Below, piece by piece: positions 23,261-32,060 of a DNA stretch of 64,000 nucleotides (positions are counted from its first letter, which is position 1; every line of letters begins with the position of its first letter). The DNA comes from Cryptomeria japonica (taxonomy: Eukaryota > Streptophyta > Pinopsida > Cupressales > Cupressaceae). The DNA lies in the NCBI RefSeq assembly GCF_030272615.1, contig NC_081411.1:160810971-160874970 (forward strand), given 5' to 3'. The position numbers and the translations under genes were made by a program. The notes under the pieces are model-generated. The model saw only the letters and a list, made by a program, of their open reading frames with translations, was not told the DNA's origin and made no database searches.

Positions 23261-24170
23261 GCTAGACTCTGGTTATGTGTCGCTTTGTTTGTTTCGTTGA
23301 GAGCGAGTAACAGTGGGCATCTAGTAGAAAGTCTCTGTGACAAAAGGAATGAACTCCTCTTCGATGTTTTGTTTAGGGTTGGTGGTTCAAACCATGGTAT
23401 GTTGTAAGTGATGCACTCTTTGGAGAAGAAGGTCGGATTGATCTTTCCTCCTTGATTTATACGTTGACTGAATGCTGATTTTTGATAGAATGTTCTACTC
23501 CTTAATGGTTCCTTGTCAAATTCGTTGGTTTTGTTTTGAAGATACAAGCAGATATGATGAAGGAAAGTTCGATGAGATTTGAAGAGTTGGCAATTGATAT
23601 ATAAAAATTTATTCCTTTTGGCAAGTTTCAAAGAACTGGGTTGTTGTTTCCTTAACTTAGTGTTATGATAAATACTCTTTCTTCTCAGAATATGAGGATT
23701 AGTCATGCACAAGCGATCAATGGTTTCCTTTGATTTGTTTTGGATTTAGTTAGCTTGTTTTGGAAACTCAAGTTTTACTTGATCAAATGAAGGTTTAGAT
23801 GCCTCCTCACAACGAAGTACATCAAATGATATGGAATACGAGATTTCCTGATATAGAAAATTGATTTGACAACTTGGAGTTTTGAAGACAAGTGTTTTTG
23901 GATATAAATCCTTTTGATTTTAAGGACCTGTTTGATACTTGTGATGAGATTTCTTGATTTTGATTGGAGAGATGTATGTTATCTTGCGACTAGTTTTCAG
24001 ATTTTGGCAACTTTGTTTTATGGAGAACTTGCTTTGAAAATAGGTTTTGATACTCTATTTTTATTTTCTGTTTGATGAGATTTAGGCTGAGGAAGGAAAG
24101 TTTCCTAAATTTTTTTTAGATTTTTCAAAAATGGTCTCTGTTTTTGTCCCCTGTTTTCTCAATTTTTGTC
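23261..24170 (-). other. Gypsy leader, gag-proximal part
   Basis: A 164-codon open stretch at 23712-23218 overlaps the gag start in another frame; it has no recognisable motif and I do not support it as a gene. The rest is T-rich leader sequence. Confidence 0.35.
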
Positions 24171-24472
24171 ATGCGCTAAAACAGATACCCAATGCACTAT
24201 TGAATTTCTTCATCGCACTAGAGAAAAGACTCTACGCGCTAATATGAGTTGGTATTGCATTAACTAATGGTCTCTATGTGCTAAGGTTCAGTTTCTACGC
24301 GCTAAGCTGATGCTTCAATGCGCTAGACTATTTTCAAAAAGCACTAAGTTAAAACCACCAGCTTTGGATTTCTATGAAGCGCTAATGTTAAGACTTAATG
24401 CACTAAGTTGAAGGTTGAATGTGCTAAAGGATGGTTTCCACACACTAAGAAGTTGATCTTACGCACTAAACT
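24171..24472. repeat. Decayed TGCGCTAA motif cluster 1 (gypsy leader)
   Basis: About fourteen copies of an octamer-like motif occur in 300 bases: ATGCGCTAA (24171), ATGCACTA (24192), TCGCACTA (24213), ACGCGCTAA (24234), ATGTGCTAA (24276), ACGCGCTAA (24297), ATGCGCTA (24318), AAGCACTAA (24339), AAGCGCTAA (24377), ATGCACTAA (24398), ATGTGCTAA (24419), ACACACTAA (24440) and ACGCACTAA (24461). Spacing is mostly 20-40 bases. The variants GTGC and GCAC are single transitions from GCGC. The function is unknown. Confidence 0.85.
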
Positions 24473-25986
24473 TCCCTGATAGTTTGACTTGATTGTTTTT
24501 CTACAATTTTTAGAAGTTTGTTTTTAGTTTTCAACGATGATGCATGATTTTCTAAAGTAACAATTGAAAGCACAACACAAAAGAAGCAACCATTTTACTT
24601 AATCTAAACAGTGAGTGTATGTTTTGCGAGGATGTGTTCAAATCCATAGTGTTTTAACAGGTTTATATACAACATGAAATTCAGTCAGACTCTTTATTCA
24701 AGGGTCATAAGTAATATCATAGCCCACTAGTCTCGATACTCCATCAGCTCAAATAGCTGTGTCACCCCCTAGGGGGCGCCTCTTTTTTTGCCTTTTGCCA
24801 AAAATTAACCCAAAGTGAATTGCTTCACAATTGAGTAGTTATCGTGGGCGATATATGGTGAGTGATCTTGGGGGTGGATTTTTCCCCACCCTTGCACTAT
24901 GATATTACAAATGTCTAGATACTGACTCGGCTCAAAGTTTCTATGCTAAAGTTCATAGTTAGGCTTCCCGTTCGTCCGTCAGTGATAAAATCCCTTAGGA
25001 GGCTTCCCAACCTTTAGAATAAAGGCTTTACGTATCTCAAGGAACTGGGGGAAGGCTAATCATTGCTCGCAACCATTGAAAAGGACTTTTGTCACTTTCC
25101 ACTTTTGATTATAGTGGGTTGGAACACTTGGCTTCAAAGTCGTTCCCCACTTAGGTCATTCCCTTCACACTGGCCAAAAAAATGGCTTTAAGAGTTGTTC
25201 AACTCCTCAGGAAGGCATGCCTGCTAAAGGTTTTAATGCAATAAGACTGAAAATGTAAGAGTGGTCTGGCTTTTTGATCACCCAGTTAAGGGGAGAGCAT
25301 ATTCCTTTCACTTTCGAGACAAGGCAAACAAGTGTTCTTTTCAACTCTTCATTGCAATGATTTGTTAAGATCTATATGGAGATGTTGCTCCAACAAGCAT
25401 GGTGTTCCTTTTAACCTTTCATAGCAAAATTTGTATTTCCAAAAACCTTTGAAAAATAAGCCTAGTCAACAAAGTAAATCGTGATGTTTGGTCAACAAAA
25501 TTAAAGTCGATAGGGGAAAGTTTTCACTCTTTTCTTTGCATAAAATGAAGAGGAGGTTCTTTTTCCTTCGCAAAAATAAAATGGATCCTTTTATGCACCA
25601 AAGGATGGTGAAGTTCTTTTTAAACCCTTTGTTTGCAAAAATGAAAAAAACTTGCTTTGTTCATTTTAGAGCCCAACGTGAAATATTTTCTCCTAGAAAA
25701 GTAAGAAAAGATTGCTTTTGTGGTTCTTTTTATAGCCCAAATAAGGTGAGTTCAATTTTATCCAACAAGAATTAAAAAGACTTTAAATTCTAACTAGCTT
25801 AACTAAGTTAGTAAAAATTTAAACTATTTATAATTCTAGAAATAAAACTAAGCTCTTCCTTGCAAGAAATTGTCAAAATCCTGCAAAATACCAAGTAAAA
25901 CAGTTAGAAAAATCTTTTGGATTTTGTGGACTTCCACAAGTCTAATTTTAAACTCGGTTACAAGTTAATTTTTGTTTTCTATCTGT
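24473..25986 (-). other. Gypsy leader between the two motif clusters
   Basis: Long untranslated leader of the minus-strand gypsy. It contains the perfect palindrome CCCCCTAGGGGG (24765-24776) and short hairpins. The plus-strand ORF at 25488-25775 lies here but is lysine/phenylalanine-rich with no motif and is not supported as a gene. Confidence 0.5.
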
Positions 25987-26260
25987 GATGCGTTACAGAA
26001 AAGACTGTATGCACTACATGATAACTGAGATGTGCTATCGGACAAACCCAATGCACCGAACTATTTTTCAAATGCGCTACTCTGTTACTTTCCCACGCCG
26101 AGACCTACAAAAAAAATGTTAATAATGTTTATGCACTAAGTTGTGTTCTACATGCGCCAGGGAATGAGTCCTATGTGCTAAACAGTGGGCTGGATGCACT
26201 GGAGTGTTTCCCAGATGCACTAAGGGATGTTCACCATGCACTGATTCCTATTTCTCGCGT
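25987..26260. repeat. Decayed TGCGCTAA motif cluster 2 (gypsy leader)
   Basis: About a dozen related motifs lie between the PBS and the middle of the leader: GATGCGTTA (25987), TATGCACTA, GATGTGCTA, AATGCACCG, AATGCGCTA (26070), TATGCACTAA (26130), CATGCGCCA, TATGTGCTAA, GATGCACTG, GATGCACTAA and CATGCACTG. Spacing is again about 20-30 bases. It repeats the design of cluster 1 some 1.5 kb away. Confidence 0.8.
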
Positions 26261-26310
26261 ACCTGCAAAAGTGATTATATTTAAAAACCAATTTGATTAA
26301 TGGGGTAGTG

Positions 26311-26327
26311 CCCCACGGTGGGCACCA
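26311..26327 (-). other. Primer-binding site of the gypsy element
   Basis: On the minus strand TGGTGCCCACCGTGGGG follows the LTR end (ACATACA) after four T residues. It starts TGG, the complement of the tRNA CCA end. The same type of PBS is common in plant Tat-lineage elements (recalled); the tRNA was not assigned. Confidence 0.75.
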
Positions 26328-26331
26328 AAAA

Positions 26332-27782
26332 TGTATGTGGTAAAATCGGGGGTATGAAACTCAAAATGTGAAAAATGATGTTCAAAGGGGCTAGTCCACA
26401 TACCCATAGGACTTCTTGGTGCAAGTTATGGAGTCATGAGGAATGACTCAACTTCCCAAGGTAGGTTCCATGGTTCTCTATCTCACAAGGTCCCTCAAGC
26501 CAATGCCTTTGCTCTTAGATCATTGAGAAAAGTGACTTAGGGATGACTAATGCAAGAATGAGGGATGCTTTAGATTGATTTTAATATGAAATGCATCTTA
26601 TTTATGCATGATTCTATGAATGAGTTAAACCAGTTTATAAGATGACAAGATTAGTAGGAATACTATCCTAACATGCTATACTAGTTGATGATTTAAACTA
26701 ATAATAATAGAAATACTCTAAAATGCTTATTAGACTAATTCCAATTATAAAGAGAGGCTAGATGTATTGATAAAATTGAGCATAAGTGAGATACTAAAAG
26801 TTTGGATGATCCTTAAAATGGAGGAATGAGAGCTCTATTTATAGGGAAAATAGAGCAATGGAAGGTCAGGATTGAAAGAGTTAATCAAGGGTCAGGATTG
26901 AAAGTTATCAATCCATGTTTTCAATTCTCACCAATGAAATGGTGACAATTGTCAACATAAGGCTGGTTGAGAGGAGGTGTAAGAAGCATTAAATGTTTGA
27001 GAAGACGTCATGGTTACCCTAGGAGGTAAGAGTTATCCAATGGATAAAGCTTTTACCCAAAGGATAAACTCTTGTGCAAAGGTTAAAGGGATAACTATGG
27101 TCAAAGCAATGAATGCTTGATGAGACCCCTAGGTTAGAAGAAGGTTAAGTTAGGCAAAAACTCTCTAACCATGCTACTAAGGGTTAGTTAACCATTAACG
27201 GTTTGAAGACTTTGGGGACAAATTTGTAAGAGTCTTTCCAAATTTGGGGGGATTCAACAAGTTATCTTGTTGAATGGATAAAGGCTTTAATGTTTTTAGA
27301 AGACTTTACTCCAAATTTGAGAAGTGACTTCCTCAAATTTAGGGAAAAGGGATAAATGAATGGTTTAGGTTAATTGATTAAGATTAGAGGGATTCTAGAA
27401 GAGTCTAGAAAGAGGGATAGGAGATAAGTGGGAGATGTAGGAAAATGCAAGTGGGTGAGGGATAATAGGATTTATTTGAAATAAATAACTTTATTTCAAT
27501 TTGGTTGCAAGTTGAGGTTTTAAATAAATTAAATTTATTTAATTGGGATGAACTTTTTAATTAAAAGTAGAGAGAGGGAAATTTAATTAAATAAAATGAT
27601 TTATTCAATTAAATGGTAGAAAGGGGTTAAATGAATTTAAATAAATAAATTGAATAATTTATTTAATTAAATAGAAGAATGCAGGTGATTTAATTAAATT
27701 AGATTTAACTAAAATAGAGGAATGAGAATAAAATGAACATTAAATATTCATTTAGGAATATGGTCATTTTTATACGTCTACA
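26332..27782 (-). mobile_element. 5' LTR of the gypsy element
   Basis: The minus-strand LTR runs from TGTAGACG (27782) to CATACA (26332), 1451 bp, with TGTA/TACA termini. The lower end touches a PBS and the upper end interrupts a LTR of the two-gene family exactly at 27783. A TATA box lies at 26844-26835. The first third is very AT-rich with repeated TTTAATTAAAT-like words, and GGTCAGGATTGAAAG is repeated at 26864 and 26890. The candidate target-site copy is CAAGT (27783-27787); its partner is not in the window. Confidence 0.8.
26835..26844 (-). promoter_or_regulatory. TATA box of the gypsy LTR
   Basis: The minus strand reads CTATAAATAG followed by AGCTCTCATTCC, a strong plant TATA context about 940 bases from the LTR start, placing U3, R and U5 in a sensible order. 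Confidence 0.7.
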
Positions 27783-28015
27783 CAAGTATATAGATATTGT
27801 GGGTATCAACCCCACTGTGGTTTTTCCCTTTACAGGGTTTTCCATGTATAAATATTGGTGTTATTGTATTGCTTCTTTATGTGTTGGTTGGTTTGTGCAC
27901 TTTAATTTTACTTTCTGTTAAATAGTTCATAAGTAATAAGTTCACAAATTTTTTTACTAGTAGAACACTGATTCACCCCTCCCCCCCCGCTTGTCAGTGT
28001 TCCTTGATTCCAACA
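27783..28015 (+). mobile_element. 3' part of a two-gene-family LTR (LTR1), cut by the gypsy
   Basis: It matches the 3' quarter of LTR3 in reverse complement: ATATTGTGGGT, CCCCACTGTGGTTTTTCCC, GGGTTTTCCATGTATAAAT, and ends CAGTGTTCCTTGATTCCAACA, close to LTR3's end. A degenerate PBS-like TACATCCGAGCTAA follows. Its 5' part is missing because the gypsy LTR starts at 27782. It is in opposite orientation to LTR3. Confidence 0.75.
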
Positions 28016-28027
28016 TATACATCCGAG

Positions 28028-28603
28028 CTAAAGAGGGAATACTCTTATAAGCTCCAGAACATCGTTAATTACCATTGCCCATTTATCAAATTTTGATCCT
28101 GTCGCATTGTTTACAATGTCATTCTTCACAACCTTTAGGGATGGTAGTTCTCCAGTTGCACATAATCCTGTCACATTTTGAATGACTATCTTGGTGATTT
28201 TGTGTGGCTTATCTAGCCATATTAATTTTTTATGAACTTGGCTCAAGATAAATCAGATCCATTCATATTCATAGAACATCAGAAACCTGACAAACTATGC
28301 AAAACCCTTGTTCTCCAATTCTCAGAATTCCAATTTCAACACCGAACTTTTATCTGCTAGCTGATTATTTTACAGATTCAACATTTGCAAGCTATGCAAT
28401 TCCTGAATGTAGTAGTGTGTATATACCCTAATATCTTCAATATGCAGTACTCTATAGGGTAGTGATGAAAACACACTCTTAGGATCATCTTCCATTGAGA
28501 TGAATGGATGATTCTTAAAGCTCAGACGCACACACTTAGTAATTTCAACAACCAAAGGAGTTGCAGTACCAGATGTAGCCATCTTATTGAATTCAAATTT
28601 CAA
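28028..28603 (-). pseudogene. ORF2 (TGLC-motif protein) copy 3, truncated
   Basis: The probable start is the ATG at 28582 (MATSGTATPLVVEITKCVRL). It continues with DDPKSVFSSLPYRVLHIED, then after a frame break SQVHKKLIWLDKPHKITKIV, IQNVTGLCATGELPSLKVVK and ATGSKFDKWAMVINDVLE, where it ends against LTR1. It is the best-preserved ORF2 of the three copies. The family is unrecognised, with no transmembrane segment or catalytic motif. A TATA-like box lies 180 bases upstream. Confidence 0.6.
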
Positions 28604-29039
28604 ACTTCAATCAAAAAGAGGTTTCACTATTAAATACCTTTCAACCGAATGCAAGCTCGCACACCAAATCTAGATATCGCTCAAAATCTTTGCTAATTAT
28701 CCTTCACTGTGCTCTTCTACTCTCTTTCTTTGAATGCAAAGTGAGAAATGAATGGATAATTCACCTTTTATCCCTTTCATACCTAACTTTTCATTGCAAT
28801 AAATGCACTTAACCCTGATACTTCCAAATATTTTGCATTTCATAGAGATCATCTATGGATCATCATGTTTGATAATAAACTTTTGGAAATTCATCTATGA
28901 CCATCACACACATCTCTACAATGTACCAAAATAAGGTACAAATCTCTAACAAGGGGTTTGAAATATTTTCATGAAAACCTCCCCCTAAGGTTAGATGCCT
29001 TACCTTAATTATATGATGAGGTTCCAACATTGAAATTAG
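28604..29039 (-). other. ORF1-ORF2 spacer, copy 3
   Basis: This spacer begins with CTTAGGGGGAGG after ORF1 and carries GCATTTATTGCAATG then GGATAAAAGGTGA, followed by a T-rich 5'-UTR-like stretch before the ORF2 ATG. The same order is seen in copies 1 and 2. Confidence 0.5.
28761..28774 (-). promoter_or_regulatory. TATA-like box before ORF2, copy 3
   Basis: GGGATAAAAGGTGA on the minus strand, about 180 bases before the ORF2 ATG. The copy 1 equivalent is CTATAAAAAGGTGA. Function is inferred from conservation of position. Confidence 0.4.
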
Positions 29040-30180
29040 GTGCAGACCCATTCACTACATTATCATCACTCTTCTTCACCCAAGTCTTCTTCATCTGCTC
29101 TCTAATGTCTTCAAATTTTTCTTTTCCTTTCTCATTCGTCTTTACATTCTTTCTCTTGTCTTCTAGACCTCTCCTATTCACATTTCAACTTCTACAATAT
29201 TTAGAAATGTGACCAGATTTGTTGCAAGCATAGCAAACAACATTTCCTTGTATAGGTTTGAAGTTCATATGGTTTCCCCTTGATCTGCACTGGTTAACAA
29301 CATGTCCAAACCTACCACATGCATAAAATCTGACATTTCTCCTATTCTGAAAAGTTATTTATCATACTTTTGCATACATTTGACTTAAGACCATACTTAT
29401 TACATTTGAAACATTGACTAGTAAAAGATGGACCATTATTGTTCCTCCTATTTCTGCACTGACTAGCCATATGGCCAAATTTACTGCAAACAAAATAGTT
29501 ATCATTGATTTTATGAGCATTAGGTTGCCTTACTAGAGGCTTTCTTAAAGTGTTATTTTGTTGTGCTGATTTGGAGTTTTCACCCTTCTCATATCCAAGA
29601 CCTTGTGTATCATTAGTATCCTTCTGACTTGCAAGCATCTCATCTAGCTTGGCTAAGCTACTTCTAAATTTTTCCTTATACTCATTTGCAACTTCAAGAT
29701 CATATTTAAGAAAATGGATTTTGTTTCCAAGATCTTCCTTGGTTTCATACAATTCTTGCTTCAATTGATCATTCTCATTCAAAAGTCCGCAACATTCTTC
29801 AGATTTGTCTTTCAAGGATCAAACAAGCAATTCCTCATTTTTCTTCCTTTCTTCAATCTCCCTTGTCAACTTCATCACAATGGCTTCCATCTCATTATTT
29901 TGAACTGCATTAGCTCTAGCAAGTCTGTCACATTCTTCTGTCTTTTCCTTCATGACTGCTTTATCAATGCCTTGACTTTCTTTCTCTTGAAGCTGATCAA
30001 CAAGCTCCTTTCTCTTTTTGTTGCACTTACTCAGTTTCTCCTTTAATGTGTGAATGAAATTTTTAGTATCCTTGAGATTTATTTTAAATTCCTTGACTTT
30101 GGCTTTCGACTGAATGAGATCATCAAGTGCAACTAGTAGCTATTATCTAAGACCGTTGGAATCCATTAAGATGCCTTCCT
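29040..30180 (-). pseudogene. ORF1 (coiled-coil/CCHC Gag-like) copy 3
   Basis: The N-terminal ~240 residues form a coiled coil (KFIHTLKEKLSKCNKKRKEL, DQLKQELYETKEDLGNKIHF). QGLGYEKGENSKSAQ follows, then four zinc knuckles or remnants: FVCSKFGHMASQC, CFKCNKYGLKSNVC, FYACGRFGHVVNQC and CYACNKSGHISKYC, and the tail EDIREQMKKTWVKKSDD. Stops lie near 30140, 29818 and 29342. It has the same layout as copy 2 and starts just after the PBS. Probably a nucleocapsid-like RNA-binding protein; no pol follows. Confidence 0.7.
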
Positions 30181-30220
30181 AGATCTTCCTCAAGCTGTTA
30201 GGCATCTTCCAAGAAACTTA

Positions 30221-30232
30221 GCTCTAATACCA
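30221..30232 (-). other. Primer-binding site, copy 3
   Basis: TGGTATTAGAGC on the minus strand, two bases after the LTR end (TTTCAACA). One transition from the initiator-Met type TGGTATCAGAGC. Confidence 0.75.
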
Positions 30233-30234
30233 AT

Positions 30235-31309
30235 TGTTGAAATCAAGGGAACACTGAGAGGGGGGTGAACTAGTGTTCAATGATTTTAACTTCAATAACA
30301 TGATCTTTTAACCACTTAATGAAAATGAAGAAAAGTAAAGTGCAAAAACTCAAAGCCATGATCAACAACACCATAATAGCAAGATTTTATTTTACGTTGA
30401 AACCCGGTTAAGGGAAAACCCACAGTGGGACTCAGATCCACAATATTAATATACTTTATTATAAGTATAAAAATATTACAAAAGAGCAATGCACATGCAT
30501 TCAAGCACACTGCCTAGAGCTCATTGCTCAATTACAAGTAAGGGCTATAATTCGGAAGGCTCACTGCCTTACCGAATGATTATACAAGACACAAGAGCAT
30601 TTTAACTATTTAATAACATCAGCAAATGCCTGAGTATAATTTCAGCTAAGCACAAACAGATGATCACACTTTGCTTTGCTAATATGCTCTATTCTAATAT
30701 TTTACATTATATCAAACAACAATATTCCAACCGCGCATGTGAAGCTGCACACAATAGTTCATACACACTTCACACATAACCATCGATCTACCAAATGATT
30801 AAATAAATCAATCTAATATATCTGTAACATCAAATTAGATCAATGCCATGTCAGCCAAAAAATCGCATAACACACAAATGAAGCGTGTTTCCCAAGTCAG
30901 CTCAATCCGATCCAAAAATAACCAAGCAGACCAAAACAAAATGTCCGCAGACTTCCCATATGTTGGCTCAACAACATCAAACACACAAACAACTACCAAA
31001 ATCATTCTGCATGATCCACACATAATCTTCACACACTACTACCAATGAACAATGTTCTACTAGAAAACCATCTCCCTAATATTTCAACTCACTCAAAATT
31101 TATCACCGAAGGCCACAAACCTAAACTAATGCATATCACATGACCATAATTCTTCTCTAAGATCCACAACATAAAATACTCAACACAACTAAATCAACAA
31201 CCACAACACTCTACATTCTATCGGATGACCTGTTCTTCTCATAGAACCTTATCCGACCTCAATCATGAACTATAGATTGGATATCTAACTCAAGTTGCCA
31301 TCAATGACA
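30235..31309 (-). mobile_element. 5' LTR of two-gene element, copy 3 (LTR3)
   Basis: The minus-strand LTR runs from TGTCATTGATGGCAAC (31309) to GATTTCAACA (30235), 1075 bp. It contains CCCACTGTGGGTTTTCCC and an adjacent GGGTTTC block. Its length and start match LTR2, and a PBS follows. No second LTR in the same orientation was found downstream; instead LTR1 lies inverted at the far end of ORF2. Confidence 0.7.
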
Positions 31310-31369
31310 TTTGATCATCAATGCAGTGTCTCTTGCTAATAGGTTAGACAAGAGATGTTTGATAAACTT

Positions 31370-32060
31370 TGATATATCATGCATGCTTTAATAAATGAGG
31401 ATTTTGTGAGGAATGAGGTTTCCATATTTATTGAAGACTCTAAAGATACACAACCCTCATTCATTGAATACTTTAAGGGACAATGGTCTAATATATTGAT
31501 TATGTGTTCTAGATGTTATCATACACTAAAGCATGTAGGGAAAGAGATAAATGGTCAATAGAGTCCTACCACTCACACCTAAAAAGATGATCCTTAAAAA
31601 TAGTTGAGTGTGGTACAAATTGTTGTATTGATTGGTTGGTACTTCAGTTAACAACACATGTTTATGTCTATTATTGGTGGGTGCAAATCAGAAAAAAAAA
31701 TGGTTTCTATAGGAACTTTTAAATTGAGAAGATTGAAAATACATCTTGGGTTCGAGCCTTGATAATTCCAGATGGCCATGTTACATACAATGGCATTGAT
31801 GATAGTATAGCATGGGTGAGAAGTGAAAGAAATCCTTGGTTTTTATATGAGGTGCATAGCTCATCACCTAATCTATGTATGCACTCTTGAAACTTCTCAA
31901 TACAAGGATGTATGTGCAAGCATGTCATCAAGGTGACATTGATGAGGGAGAGACAACATCTATCTAATAATATTTTGCACATAGACCTTGATAATCTTGC
32001 TACTACAATTGACTCTATAGAAGAAGGATGCACCACTAGTGTCTCTAATGATTTGTTTGA
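31370..32060 (+). pseudogene. SWIM zinc-finger, MULE-like transposase remnant
   Basis: Across frames the plus strand reads EDSKDTQPSFIEYFKGQWSN (about 31425), then WVRSERNPWFLYEVHSS, and at 31876-31923 a decayed SWIM finger: C-M-H-S-stop-N-F-S-I-Q-G-C-M-C-K-H, followed by VIKVTLM. SWIM fingers of this type end Mutator-like and related plant transposase-derived proteins. The second cysteine reads H and a tryptophan position is a stop. DDE residues were not found. Downstream plus-strand text up to about 32700 may be its C-terminus. Confidence 0.45.

Larger units (their letters stand above)
15950..27782 (-). mobile_element. Ty3/gypsy element, Tat-type, nested in a copia-like LTR
   Basis: On the minus strand: 5' LTR (27782-26332), PBS (26327-26311), long leader, gag (about 23260-22110), protease (about 21050), G-patch (20294-20190), RT (about 19080-18300), RNase H, a second archaeal-type RNase H (about 17660-17360) and integrase (17060-about 15960). 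A second RNase H is characteristic of the Tat lineage. The antisense PMD ORF at 12641-14560 probably belongs to it. The 3' LTR is not found; copy 2 of another element lies where it would be expected. All ORFs carry stops and frameshifts. Confidence 0.85.

Noticed and set aside
25488-25775. 95-codon plus-strand ORF in the gypsy leader
   Set aside because: Lys/Phe-rich, antisense to the element, no motif; fits chance in A/T-rich leader DNA.
24171-26260. CRISPR-like spaced repeats
   Set aside because: Repeats are only 8-9 bases, spacing is irregular, and the context is a eukaryotic retrotransposon leader.
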